This document shows positions 55,796 to 64,000 of a stretch of DNA of 64,000 bases, piece after piece. This stretch comes from Streptomyces sp. CNH099 (GTDB lineage: Bacteria; Actinomycetota; Actinomycetes; Streptomycetales; Streptomycetaceae), in contig AZWL01000001.1 in the NCBI GenBank assembly GCA_000514715.1, forward strand, positions 806,186 to 870,185. Direction: 5' to 3'. The notes under the pieces were generated by a model, which was not told the origin of the DNA, did no database searches, and was given only the letters and a program-made list of their open reading frames with translations. The position numbers were made by a program, and so were the translations under genes. The first letter of the stretch is position 1, and each line of letters starts with the position of its first letter.

Positions 55796-57565
55796 TCAGC
55801 CGCCGCCCGGCGGGGCGCCGGGCCGGCCGGCGGGGTCAGCGGCGTGCAGCGGGACGTGCCAGACCAGGCGCGTGCCGCCGCCGGTCGGGGTGGTGAGCTT
55901 CAGCGTGCCGCCGAATTCCCCGGCTCGCTCGGCGATGTTGGCCAGGCCGCCGCGGTGGCCGCCGGGGCGCAGGCCGACGCCGTCGTCGGTGACGGTCAGG
56001 GTGAGGTCGTCGCCGCCGACGGCGAGAACGACGTCGACCGAGCGGGCACGCGCGTGGCGGGCGACATTGGCCAGCCCTTCGCCCAGGACCGCCAGGGCGT
56101 GGTCGGCGACGTCGGGAGGCACGTTCACGTCGAGCAGCCCTTCGGTGCGCAGCGCCGGGCTGAACCCGAGGGTGGTCGCGGCGGTTTCGACGGTGTCGAC
56201 GAGACGCCGGCGCAGGCCGGCGACGCCGCGGTCGCCCGCCTTGTGGGCACGCAGCCCGAAGATCGTGGTGCGGATGATCTTTATGGTCTCGTCGAGTTCG
56301 CGCACGGCGCGCAGCAGCTTCTCCTCGCCCTCCACGGTCCGCTCCAGGCGGACGGTGCTCTGCAGCGTCATGCCGGTGGCGAAGAGCCGCTGGATGGCCA
56401 GGTCGTGCAGGTCACGCGCGATGCGTTCGCGGTCGGACGACAGAGCCAGCTGCTCGGCGTCGCGCCGCCGGTCGGCCAGTTCCATCGCCAGTGCCGCCTG
56501 GCCGGCGAAGCCTTGCAGCGGCGCGGTCTCCTCCGGGGTGAACGCCGGAGCCCCCGCGGCGCGGGCGAGGAGCAGCACGCCCCGCCGGCCGTCCCCGGTG
56601 CCCATCGGTACGGCGACCGCGGGCCCGAGGCCGGCGTCGCGCAGTGTGGTGCCGTGCAGGCGGGGCTCGCTCTGCACGTCCTCGCTGAGCACCGGCTCAC
56701 CGCCGGTGTAGGCGAGGCCGGACAGCGAGTCGTCCACGGGCAGCAGCCGCTCCTCGTGCGCCTCGGCGCCCGGGCCGTGGGCCAGCGCCACCCGCAGCCG
56801 GGCGGAGCCGGGCACGGGCAGCGCCACCGACCCCAGCTCCGCGCCGAGTTGTTCCCGGGCCCGCTCGACGATCAGCCTGAGTACGGCGTCCTCGGCGGCG
56901 CCGGACAGCAGTGCGGCCGTGACTTCGGCGGAGGCGGCGAGCCACCGCTGCCGGTGGCGCGACTCCTCGTACAGCCGGGCGTTCTCGACGGCCACGCCGG
57001 CGGCCGCGGCGAGCGTGGACAGCACGGCCTCGTCTTCCGCGCCGAACTCGTCGGCGTCGCGCTTGTCGGTGAGATAGAGGTTGCCGAAGATCTCGTCTCG
57101 GACCCGGATGGGGACGCCGAGGAAGGAGTGCATCGGGGGGTGGTGGGCGGGGAAGCCGTGTGCGTCGGGGTGCTCGGATATCTCCCGCAGCCGCAGCGGT
57201 TCCGGGTGGCGGATGAGCACGCCGAGGATGCCGCGGCCGCACGGCGGCGCGCCGATCGCGGACACCCGCTCCTCGTCGATGCCCACCGGCAGGAACTGCG
57301 CGAGTTGCCGGTCCCCCTGCCCCTCGCCGAGGACGCCGAGCGCTCCGTACTCCGCATCGACGAGCACGACCGCCGCCTCTACTATGCGCCGCAGCACATG
57401 GCCGAGTTCCAGGTCGCGGCCGATGTTCATCACCGCGTCCAGCAGGCTGTGCAGCCGGTCGCGGGTGCCGCGGACCTCGTCGACGTGCAGCTGGAGTTCG
57501 TCGAGCAGTTCGTCCAGCTGCAGCCGCGGCGCCCGCCCGCTGCCGCTTGCGTGTTCCAGCTCCAT
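55796..57565 (-). CDS. DevS/DosS-like sensor histidine kinase (two GAF domains)
   Basis: A 589-residue kinase. The first GAF domain (about 40-190) contains F-P-A-H-H-P-P-M-H-S-F-L-G-V-P (His141-142), the position where DevS binds heme with a histidine, so a heme O2/NO/CO sensor is likely. A second GAF domain follows (about 205-355). HisKA_3 has R-D-L-H-D as phosphorylation site near 385 and the ATPase domain has D-D-G-V-G-L and G-G-L-A-N-I. Start ATG 57565. It should phosphorylate a DevR-like regulator such as that at 61442. Confidence 0.88.
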   Translation of the reverse strand: MELEHASGSGRAPRLQLDELLDELQLHVDEVRGTRDRLHSLLDAVMNIGRDLELGHVLRRIVEAAVVLVDAEYGALGVLGEGQGDRQLAQFLPVGIDEERVSAIGAPPCGRGILGVLIRHPEPLRLREISEHPDAHGFPAHHPPMHSFLGVPIRVRDEIFGNLYLTDKRDADEFGAEDEAVLSTLAAAAGVAVENARLYEESRHRQRWLAASAEVTAALLSGAAEDAVLRLIVERAREQLGAELGSVALPVPGSARLRVALAHGPGAEAHEERLLPVDDSLSGLAYTGGEPVLSEDVQSEPRLHGTTLRDAGLGPAVAVPMGTGDGRRGVLLLARAAGAPAFTPEETAPLQGFAGQAALAMELADRRRDAEQLALSSDRERIARDLHDLAIQRLFATGMTLQSTVRLERTVEGEEKLLRAVRELDETIKIIRTTIFGLRAHKAGDRGVAGLRRRLVDTVETAATTLGFSPALRTEGLLDVNVPPDVADHALAVLGEGLANVARHARARSVDVVLAVGGDDLTLTVTDDGVGLRPGGHRGGLANIAERAGEFGGTLKLTTPTGGGTRLVWHVPLHAADPAGRPGAPPGGG

Positions 57566-57657
57566 CCGGTGACCTTTCGACGCCCCGACTGCCGGCGGCT
57601 CGCGGCGCCCGCTGCTCTTCTACCGTATCCACGAGTCGGTCTCGCTGTTGCCGCGCG

Positions 57658-57770
57658 TCACGGCGAGGGGATCAGCACCGCGCGGCGGTGCGCGTGCTGC
57701 GGGAGCACGTGCGTCACCGGGCCGAAGCGGTGCCGGTTGCCGTGTGCCGGGCGCGGCGGATCGTCCTTAC
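57658..57770 (-). pseudogene. Universal stress protein C-terminal remnant
   Basis: The minus strand reads R-F-G-P-V-T-H-V-L-P-Q-H-A-H-R-R-A-V-L-I-P-S-P and TGA at 57658-57660, matching the tail of the USP at 62310 (R-L-G-P-V-T-H-G-V-L-H-H-A-H). No other USP sequence is present; the GAPDH stop lies inside or near its upstream end. A second deletion scar of the same family. Confidence 0.6.
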
Positions 57771-58783
57771 AGCCGTGCGGCGACGTACTCGGTGAGGTCG
57801 AGAAGCCGGTTGCTGTAACCCCACTCGTTGTCGTACCAGCCGAAGACCTTGACCAGTTCGCCGCTCGCCTGGGTCAGGGCGGCGTCGAAGACGCAGGACG
57901 CCGGGTCTCCGATGACGTCGCGGGAGACGATGGGCGCGGTCGAGTGGCGCAGGACGCCGCGCAGCGGGCCGTCGGCCGCGTCGGCGAAGGCGTCGTTGAT
58001 CTCCTCGACGCCGGCGGGGCGGTCCAGGATCACGGTGAGATCCGTGAGGGAGCCGTCCTCGACGGGTACGCGCACGGCGATGCCGTCCAGGGCGCCGTCC
58101 AGTGCGGGGATCACCAGGCCGGTCGCCCGGGCGGCACCGGTGGAGGTGGGGATGATGCTGACCGCGGCGGAGCGGGCGCGGCGCAGGTCCTTGTGCGGGC
58201 CGTCCAGCAGGGCCTGGTCGTTGGTGTAGCCGTGGACGGTGGTCATCAGCCCTTTGACGACGCCGAAGCGCTGGTGCAGGACGTGTGCCATGGGTGCGAC
58301 GCAGTTGGTGGTGCAGGAGGCGCCGGAGACGACGTGGTGCCGGTCCGGGTCGTAGTCGGACTCGTTGACGCCCATCACGACGGTGGCGTCCGCGTTCGTG
58401 CCCGGGGCGGAGACCAGCACCTTGCGGGCGCCGGACTTCAGGTGCAGCGCGGCGTCGTCGCGGGCGCGGAAGCGGCCGGTGGCCTCGATGACCACGTCGA
58501 CGCCGTGGGCCGACCAGTCGAGGGCGGCCGGGTCACGCTCGGCGGTGACGGCGACACACCGGCCGTCAATGGTGATCGAGGTGTCGTCCGCGGTGATGTC
58601 CGCGGTGAGCCGGCCGTAGGTGGAGTCGTACTGCAGCAGGTGCGCCAGGGTCGCGGTGGAGGTGATGTCGTTGACCGCCGCGACCTCCACCGCGGTGGTG
58701 TCGCGGCCCTCCCGGCCGAGGGCGCTGCGCAGGTAGTTGCGGCCGATGCGGCCGAAGCCGTTGATGCCGACGCGTACGGTCAT
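57767..58783 (-). CDS. gap: Glyceraldehyde-3-phosphate dehydrogenase, type I
   Basis: A 338-residue GAPDH with N-terminal Rossmann motif G-I-N-G-F-G-R-I-G-R and catalytic C157 in S-G-A-S-C-T-T-N-C. It oxidises glyceraldehyde-3-phosphate and makes 1,3-bisphosphoglycerate. ATG 58783 follows GGAGAG. Co-directional with the phosphoketolase 30 bases upstream, which yields its substrate. Probably a second, hypoxia-specific copy. Confidence 0.94.
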   Translation of the reverse strand: MTVRVGINGFGRIGRNYLRSALGREGRDTTAVEVAAVNDITSTATLAHLLQYDSTYGRLTADITADDTSITIDGRCVAVTAERDPAALDWSAHGVDVVIEATGRFRARDDAALHLKSGARKVLVSAPGTNADATVVMGVNESDYDPDRHHVVSGASCTTNCVAPMAHVLHQRFGVVKGLMTTVHGYTNDQALLDGPHKDLRRARSAAVSIIPTSTGAARATGLVIPALDGALDGIAVRVPVEDGSLTDLTVILDRPAGVEEINDAFADAADGPLRGVLRHSTAPIVSRDVIGDPASCVFDAALTQASGELVKVFGWYDNEWGYSNRLLDLTEYVAARL

Positions 58784-58812
58784 GATGCGTGTCTCTCCTT
58801 CGGCGGGGCGGG

Positions 58813-61197
58813 TCAGGGGGTCCAGGTCCAGTCGGCGACCTCCGGCATGTCGGTGCCGTGGGCGCGGATCCACTCGGCGTGGCGGGCGCGGGCGTCCTCC
58901 ATGGCCTGGCGCACCGCGGCGGCGCGCACGGCCAGGCCCGGCACGCGGTCGACGACGTCCATGACCAGGCGGTAGCGGTCGAGGTCGTTGCCGACGACCA
59001 TGTCGAACGGGGTCGTGGTGGTACCGATCTCCTTGTAGCCGCGGACGTGCAGGTGGGGGTGGACGGCGCGGCGGTAGGCGAGGCGGTGGATCAGCCACGG
59101 GTAGCCGTGGTAGGCGAAGATCACCGGGCTCTCCCGGGTGAACACCGCGTCGAACTCCGCGTCGGTCATGCCGTGCGGGTGCTCCTCGTGCGGCAGCAGC
59201 CGGGCCAGGTCCACGACGTTGACCACGCGCACGGACAGATAGGGCAGGTGGCGGCGGATGAGCTGCGCCGCGGCCAGGATCTCCTGGGTGGGCACGTCCC
59301 CGGCACAGGCCAGGACCACGTCGGGGGCGTGCGTCCCCCGCTCGGTGCCGGCCCAGTCCCAGATGCCGGCGCCACGGGCGCAGTGCGCACGGGCCTGGTC
59401 CATCGACAGCCAGTCGAAGCTGGGCTGCTTGCCGGCGACGATCACGTTGACGTAGTCCCGGCTGCGCAGCGCGTGGTCGGCCACGGACAGCAGGGTGTTG
59501 GCGTCCGGCGGCAGGTAGACGCGCACGGCCTCGGGCGCCTTGTTCATCACGTGGTCGACGAAGCCGGGGTCCTGGTGGCTGAAGCCGTTGTGGTCCTGCC
59601 GCCAGACATGCGAGGTCAGCAGGTAGTTGAGGGAGGCGACGGGGCGCCGCCAGGGCAGCCGGCGGGTGGTGCGCAGCCACTTGATGTGCTGGTTGACCAT
59701 CGAGTCGACGATGTGCACGAACGCCTCGTAGCAGGAGAACATCCCGTGCCTGCCGGTGAGCAGATAGCCCTCCAGCCAGCCCTGGCAGGTGTGCTCGGAG
59801 AGGATCTCCATGACCCGGCCGTGCCGGTCGAGGTGCTCGTCGGTGGCGGTGACGCCGGCCTGCCAGGCCTTGCCGGTGGCCGTGTAGGCGGCGTCGAGCC
59901 GGTTGGAGGCGGTCTCGTCCGGGCCGACGAGCCGGAAGTCGCGGCGGCCGGCTGTCGCCTCCATCACCTCGGCGAGGAAGCCGCCGAGCACGCGGGTGGG
60001 TTCGTGGGTGCTCGCGCCCGGCTCGACGACCTTGACCGCGTGCCGTTCCAGCGGCGGCAGCGGCAGCTCGCGCAGCAGCAGCCCGCCGTTGGCGTGCGGT
60101 GTGGCGCCCAGCCGCCGGGCGCCGTCCGGCACGCATGCCAGCACCTCGCTGGTGGGGCGGCCGTCGCGGTCGAACAGCTCCCGCGGACGGTAGGAGCGCA
60201 GCCACGCCTCCAGCTGCCGCAGGTGCTCGGGGTTGTCGCGGACGGCGGCAAGCGGCACCTGGTGGGCCCGCCAGGTGCCCTCGACCGGCAGGCCGTCGAC
60301 CTCGGCGGGCCCGGTCCAGCCCTTGGGCGTGCGCAACACGATCACCGGCCAGCGCGGACGCTCGGTCACACCCTCCTCGCGGGCGGTCCGCTGGATCAGC
60401 GCGATGCGGTCGACGGCGGTGTCCATCGCCTGCGCCATGGCCCGGTGGACGGCCACCGGGTCGTCGCCGGTGACGTGGATCGGGGCGTGGCCGTAGCCGC
60501 GCAGCAGGTCGTCGAGTTCGTCCTGCGGCAGGCGGGCGAGCACCGCGGGGTTGGCGATCTTGTAGCCGTTGAGGTGCAGGATCGGCAGCACGGCGCCGTC
60601 GTGGACGGGGTCGAGGAACTTGTTGGAGTGCCAGGAGGCGGCCAGCGGCCCGGTCTCGGCCTCGCCGTCGCCGATGACGCAGGCGACGAGCAGCTCCGGG
60701 TTGTCCAGGGCGGCGCCGTAGGCGTGGCTGAGCGCGTAGCCCAGCTCACCGCCCTCGTGGATCGAACCGGGCGTCTCCGGCGCGACGTGGCTCGGCACCC
60801 CGCCGGGGAAGGAGAACTGCCGGAACAGCCGGGCCATCCCGGCCGTGTCCCGGCCGACGTCCGGGTAGGTCTCCGAGTACGAGCCCTCCAGCCACGAGTT
60901 CGCCAGCACCGCGGGGCCGCCGTGCCCGGGCCCCCAGACGCACAGAGCGTCCTGGCCCCGGTTCCTGATCACCCGGTTGAGGTGGGTGTGGACGAGGTTC
61001 AGCCCCGGGCAGGTGCCCCAGTGCCCCAGCAGCCGCGGCTTGACGTGCTCCGGCTGCAACGGCTCGGTCAGCAGCGGATTGCCCATCAGGTAGATCTGAC
61101 CGGCCGACAGGTAGTTGGCGGCCCGCCAGTGGGCGTCCAGTGCGGCGAGTTCGTCGTCGGCGGGGGCGGCCGGCTCGGGCGTCGTCACCTCTCGCAT
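58813..61197 (-). CDS. Phosphoketolase (xylulose/fructose-6-phosphate)
   Basis: A 794-residue thiamine-diphosphate enzyme, the normal size for phosphoketolase. Motifs include W-G-T-C-P-G-L, the ThDP-binding [10 protein letters not shown]-type catalytic residues, and E-I-G-T-T-T-T-P-F near the C-terminus. It splits xylulose-5-phosphate or fructose-6-phosphate with phosphate to acetyl phosphate and a triose or erythrose phosphate. Same operon as GAPDH. Start ATG 61197 follows GAAGGACGG. Acetyl phosphate gives ATP by acetate kinase or feeds the ADP-forming enzyme. Confidence 0.93.
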   Translation of the reverse strand: MREVTTPEPAAPADDELAALDAHWRAANYLSAGQIYLMGNPLLTEPLQPEHVKPRLLGHWGTCPGLNLVHTHLNRVIRNRGQDALCVWGPGHGGPAVLANSWLEGSYSETYPDVGRDTAGMARLFRQFSFPGGVPSHVAPETPGSIHEGGELGYALSHAYGAALDNPELLVACVIGDGEAETGPLAASWHSNKFLDPVHDGAVLPILHLNGYKIANPAVLARLPQDELDDLLRGYGHAPIHVTGDDPVAVHRAMAQAMDTAVDRIALIQRTAREEGVTERPRWPVIVLRTPKGWTGPAEVDGLPVEGTWRAHQVPLAAVRDNPEHLRQLEAWLRSYRPRELFDRDGRPTSEVLACVPDGARRLGATPHANGGLLLRELPLPPLERHAVKVVEPGASTHEPTRVLGGFLAEVMEATAGRRDFRLVGPDETASNRLDAAYTATGKAWQAGVTATDEHLDRHGRVMEILSEHTCQGWLEGYLLTGRHGMFSCYEAFVHIVDSMVNQHIKWLRTTRRLPWRRPVASLNYLLTSHVWRQDHNGFSHQDPGFVDHVMNKAPEAVRVYLPPDANTLLSVADHALRSRDYVNVIVAGKQPSFDWLSMDQARAHCARGAGIWDWAGTERGTHAPDVVLACAGDVPTQEILAAAQLIRRHLPYLSVRVVNVVDLARLLPHEEHPHGMTDAEFDAVFTRESPVIFAYHGYPWLIHRLAYRRAVHPHLHVRGYKEIGTTTTPFDMVVGNDLDRYRLVMDVVDRVPGLAVRAAAVRQAMEDARARHAEWIRAHGTDMPEVADWTWTP

Positions 61198-61280
61198 GGT
61201 CCGTCCTTCGCTGTGTGGTAAAGGGATACCGCCCAGACTCCGCCGCCTCGGCATCCGCCACGTAGGGCCGTACGGGGCCG

Positions 61281-61310
61281 CGGCGACGGGACCATCGGCT
61301 CCCGTCGCCG
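61281..61310. repeat. Inverted repeat between phosphoketolase and regulator genes
   Basis: CGGCGACGGGA (61281-61291) and TCCCGTCGCCG (61300-61310), perfect 11-base arms with an 8-base loop. It lies in the short divergent gap, so it may be an operator shared by both promoters. Confidence 0.5.
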
Positions 61311-61336
61311 GGCACGGGGCGTCCCGCACCGCTCAC

Positions 61337-61352
61337 AGGCCCGTCCGGCCCC
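61337..61352. promoter_or_regulatory. Candidate dormancy-type palindrome upstream of the regulator
   Basis: AGGCCCGTCCGGCCCC fits GGGRCYGWWCRGYCCC at about 13 of 16 positions. It lies 90 bases upstream of the DevR-like gene, so possible autoregulation. Low confidence. Confidence 0.25.
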
Positions 61353-61441
61353 TTCCAACGGCCCACCGGAAACGCATAATCGGATCTGCCCCCCGCACAT
61401 CCGTGCGGCAGGGGAAGGCAATCGATCCCGAGGAGCCGACC

Positions 61442-62149
61442 ATGGCAGAAGCACCGGCCTCCGCCGAGCAGCGCCCGACACGCGTCTTCCTGGTCGACGA
61501 CCACGAGGTGGTCCGGCGTGGGCTGCACGATCTCCTCGACGCCCAGCCGGACATCGAGGTCGTCGGCGACGCCGCCACCGCCGCCGAGGCCGTGGCCCGC
61601 GGGCCGGCGCTGCGGCCGGACGTGGCGGTGCTGGACGTGCGCCTGCCCGACGGCGACGGGATCAGCGTCTGCCGGGACCTGCGCTCGCGCATGCCGGAGC
61701 TGGCCTGCCTGATGCTCACCTCGTTCGACGAGGACCAGGCGCTGCTCGACGCCATCATGGCGGGCGCCTCGGGCTACGTGCTGAAGCAGATACGCGGCGA
61801 CGAGATCGTCAACGCCGTACGCACGGTCGCCTCCGGCAAGTCGATGCTCGACCCGTCGACCACCGCCCGGCTGATGGAGAGCCTGCGCCACGAGGCCGAG
61901 CCGGAGCCCCAGGACGCGGCGCTGGCCTCGCTGACCGGCCGCGAGCGCGACATCCTCGAACTGATCGGTGAGGGCCTGACCAACCGGGAGATCGGCAAAC
62001 GGCTCTACCTCTCCGAGAAGACCGTCAAGAACCACATCTCCCGCTTGCTGGCCAAGCTCGGCGTGGAGCGGCGTATCCAGGCCGCGATGATCGCCAGCCA
62101 GGCCAAGCCGCCGGCCGCCGGCGACAAGCGGCCGGACGGCCGTCACTGA
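61442..62149 (+). CDS. DevR-like NarL/LuxR response regulator
   Basis: A 235-residue regulator. Receiver domain has acidic D19-D20, phosphorylation D65 in V-L-D-V-R-L-P, and L-K-Q in the last strand; the LuxR DNA-binding domain (about 165-225) has [10 protein letters not shown] and S-E-K-T-V-K-N-H. It is likely controlled by the DevS-like kinase at 55796 and/or the partial kinase at 63449. Start ATG 61442 follows GAGGAGC. Divergent from the phosphoketolase operon. Confidence 0.9.
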   Translation: MAEAPASAEQRPTRVFLVDDHEVVRRGLHDLLDAQPDIEVVGDAATAAEAVARGPALRPDVAVLDVRLPDGDGISVCRDLRSRMPELACLMLTSFDEDQALLDAIMAGASGYVLKQIRGDEIVNAVRTVASGKSMLDPSTTARLMESLRHEAEPEPQDAALASLTGRERDILELIGEGLTNREIGKRLYLSEKTVKNHISRLLAKLGVERRIQAAMIASQAKPPAAGDKRPDGRH

Positions 62150-62268
62150 GAGACCCGAGCGGCCCGCGGAGACACCTGACCCGCAGACGCTGCCCGCCGC
62201 CGTGCGGCTCGCCGGCGCGCCGCGCGGGGGCAGCGGGCACCGCACGCCCGGCGGGGCCGGTTCCGCAC

Positions 62269-62300
62269 GGCAGCGCCCGGACGGGCGCCCGGGTGCTGCC
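62269..62300. terminator. Terminator between regulator and USP
   Basis: GGCAGC (62269-62274) pairs with GCTGCC (62295-62300), with inner GCCCGG and CCCGGG also pairing. It lies in the gap between convergent genes. Confidence 0.55.
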
Positions 62301-62309
62301 GCCGGGGCG

Positions 62310-63221
62310 CTACCCGGCGGGGACGAGGATCACCGGGCAGTGCGCGTGGTGCAGGACTCCGTGCGTGACCGGGCCCAGGCGGCGGCCGAGCGGGTGGGCG
62401 CGGCGGTGCACGGTCAGCACGACGGCGTCGGCGGACCTGGTCCGCTCGACAAGGGCGGCCGGGGCCGAGCGGCACTCGTGGTCCGTGCTCACCTGGACAT
62501 GGGGGAACTCCTCGCGCACCGCTGCCACGGCGTAGCGCGGTACGGCCTCGGCCGCCTTGCGGACCTCGCCGATCTCCTCGCGGCGGCGCGGGGAGTCGGG
62601 CGTCGTCAGGGTGGCGGTGAGCGGGGGGTAGCTCCAGGCGTGCAGCACGAGCAGCCGGGCCCCGCGCCCTGCGGCCTCCTGGAAGCCGTAGCGGACGCCG
62701 GCGGTCTCGGTGTTCGACCGCACGCCGACGAGCACGGTGCCGTGTGCGTCACCGGCGGTCTCGGCGTCGCCGCGGACCACCGCCAGCGGGACCTCGGTGT
62801 GCGCCGCCACGCGCTGGCTGACCGAGCCCAGCAGCAAGCCGGCAAAGCCGCCGTGCCCGCGGGTGCCGACCACCGTCAGCGCCGCGGTACGGCCCTGCTG
62901 CACCAGCGCCTCGGCCGCGGGGGTGCGCGTCACCGTCGTGAACACGTCGAGTTCCCCGCCGGCGAGCTTGCGGGCGTGTTCGGCGGCCTCCTCCAGCAGT
63001 TCGCGGGTGAGCCGCTCGCGCGCGCTCTGCTCGGCGGGGGACAGCCCGAGGCCGGCCGTGGCCGGGGGCGGCCACGGGACGCCGCACAGCAGTTGCAGGA
63101 CGGTGCCGCGGCGCACGGCCTCGCCGACGGCGAACTCCAGAGCGCGCTCGGCGTGCCGGGACCCGTCGTAGCCGAGAACGACGTGGTCGTGCAGAACGGG
63201 ATTGCTGTCTGTGGCGGTCAT
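62310..63221 (-). CDS. Universal stress protein, tandem UspA
   Basis: A 303-residue tandem USP. First domain: H-V-V-L-G-Y-D-G-S-R-H-A and V-V-G-T-R-G-H-G-G-F-A-G-L-L-L-G-S-V-S; second domain starts T-V-L-V-G-V-R-S near residue 170 and ends H-H-A-H-C-P-V-I-L-V-P. The G-2x-G-9x-G-(S/T) ATP-binding pattern is present in the first half. Start ATG 63221 follows GAAGAAG. It resembles DosR-regulon USPs; two relics in this window match its tail. Confidence 0.88.
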   Translation of the reverse strand: MTATDSNPVLHDHVVLGYDGSRHAERALEFAVGEAVRRGTVLQLLCGVPWPPPATAGLGLSPAEQSARERLTRELLEEAAEHARKLAGGELDVFTTVTRTPAAEALVQQGRTAALTVVGTRGHGGFAGLLLGSVSQRVAAHTEVPLAVVRGDAETAGDAHGTVLVGVRSNTETAGVRYGFQEAAGRGARLLVLHAWSYPPLTATLTTPDSPRRREEIGEVRKAAEAVPRYAVAAVREEFPHVQVSTDHECRSAPAALVERTRSADAVVLTVHRRAHPLGRRLGPVTHGVLHHAHCPVILVPAG

Positions 63222-63448
63222 GGCTTCTTCTTTCGCAGGGCCGGGCGATCGGAGGGACGGCGATCGCGGTGCGGGCGAATCGCCGCCCCCGCTGTCACTT
63301 CTCAGCCTCAGCGCCGCCGAGGTGCACTCCCAGGGGGCGAAGGGTTGGCACGGCGGTCCTTCCGGGCAGTTGGCCACGGCCGGTCAGCCCACGCCGGGCG
63401 GGCATCCGGGCCTGGTCCCGCCGGCGCTACTCTCGCCCGGATTCGCGC

Positions 63449-64000
63449 TCAGGACCCGGTGGGCCCGCCGCGGTGGCGGCTGAGGGGAATGCGCCACGCC
63501 AGGCGCGTACCGCCGCCGGGACGGTCGCCGATGTCGAAGGTGCCGCCCAGGGCCACGGCGCGCTCGCGGAGGTTGGCCAGGCCGCTGCGCCGGGTGCTCG
63601 GGCCGAGACCGCGGCCGTTGTCGCCGACGGTGAGCAGCAGTTCCTCGCCGGTGTGCAGACCGACCTCGGCGGCGGACGCCTGCGCGTGCTTGCCGATGTT
63701 CGACAGCGCCTCGCGCAGCACGGCCATCAGGTGGACGGCGACCCCGTCCGGTACGGCCGCGTCGACCGGCCCTTCGAAGGAGACCGTGGGCGCGAAGCCG
63801 AGGCTGTGGCGGGCGGCGGAGATCGCGTCGAAGATCTGTGCGCGCAGGCTCGCGGCCTCCTGCGGGGCACGGTGCAGATCGAAGATCGCGTTCCGCAGCT
63901 CCTGGATCGTGGCGTCGAGTTCGGCGACGACGCCCTCGATCCGGGCGGTCGCCCGGTCGTGGTCGAGGAGGGCGGTGACGCCCTGGAGGGTCAGACCGGC
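63449..64000 (-). CDS. DevS-like sensor histidine kinase, N-terminus beyond window
   Basis: The last 183 residues of a kinase: end of the HisKA_3 dimerisation region (D-A-T-I-Q-E-L-R-N-A-I-F-D-L-H) and the ATPase domain with E-A-L-S-N-I-G-K-H-A, V-G-D-N-G-R-G-L-G and G-G-G-T-R-L-A-W. It is closely similar to the C-terminal part of the kinase at 55796. The phosphorylation site and sensor domains lie outside the window. Likely partner of the regulator at 61442. Confidence 0.85.
   Translation of the reverse strand, partial: AGLTLQGVTALLDHDRATARIEGVVAELDATIQELRNAIFDLHRAPQEAASLRAQIFDAISAARHSLGFAPTVSFEGPVDAAVPDGVAVHLMAVLREALSNIGKHAQASAAEVGLHTGEELLLTVGDNGRGLGPSTRRSGLANLRERAVALGGTFDIGDRPGGGTRLAWRIPLSRHRGGPTGS

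Overview
The base composition (very high G+C, third positions almost all G/C), the frequent GTG starts, and the gene families (MarR, IclR, SigE-type ECF, FxSxx-COOH RiPP genes, DUF1707, rare TTA codons) indicate a streptomycete or close relative. This looks like accessory chromosome, with no rRNA or tRNA genes seen and no CRISPR array. Functions come from reading translated sequence and recognising families; no database search was possible.

Left part (1-8 kb): an aromatic or carboxylic-acid utilisation cluster. It holds a truncated SDR dehydrogenase, divergent MarR and IclR regulators, a VanA-like Rieske oxygenase with a 52-residue Cys-rich small gene and a VanB-like reductase (all overlapping), then on the other strand an acyl-CoA ligase split by a single frameshift and a membrane fatty-acid-desaturase-like protein. 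Next are a DUF1707 pseudogene, a repeat-rich gene-less stretch, and a SigE-type sigma factor coupled to a membrane-anchored protein.

Conflict/RiPP part (10.4-24.1 kb): a SLOG-like nucleotide-sensor gene converges on a SLATT/DUF4231 membrane gene. Right beside it is a complete FxSxx-COOH system: fxsA (60 residues ending F-D-S-A-L), fxsB (radical SAM/SPASM cyclophane synthase, here fused to an AAC(3)-like acetyltransferase), fxsC (TIR-like), and fxsT (KGG-type ATPase, TIR, NB-ARC, TPR). An alpha/beta hydrolase, a DUF2236 oxygenase with EF-hands, and a UppS-like prenyltransferase follow. The SLATT, FxsT and DUF2236 genes each contain a TTA codon, so the block is probably bldA-dependent.

Middle part (24.7-34.3 kb): exported or stress proteins (Tat-exported TolB-propeller amidohydrolase, VWA protein, RICIN/beta-helix protein, DUF899, DUF1349), a second MarR, and remnants of a serine recombinase, an IS5-like and an IS3-like transposase.

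Right part (34.3-64 kb): a hypoxia/dormancy-type metabolic island. It encodes pyruvate formate-lyase with its activase, AdhE, PPDK, a GH65 phosphorylase with beta-phosphoglucomutase, phosphoketolase with GAPDH, an ADP-forming acyl-CoA synthetase fused to GNAT, CBS-domain proteins, OsmC, a cNMP-binding protein coupled to an Fe-S/FAD oxidoreductase, three universal stress proteins plus two USP tail remnants, a DevS-like histidine kinase, a DevR-like regulator, and a second kinase cut by the right edge. Together these genes would support mixed-acid and phosphoketolase energy metabolism with substrate-level ATP formation when oxygen runs out, controlled by the two-component genes in the same block.
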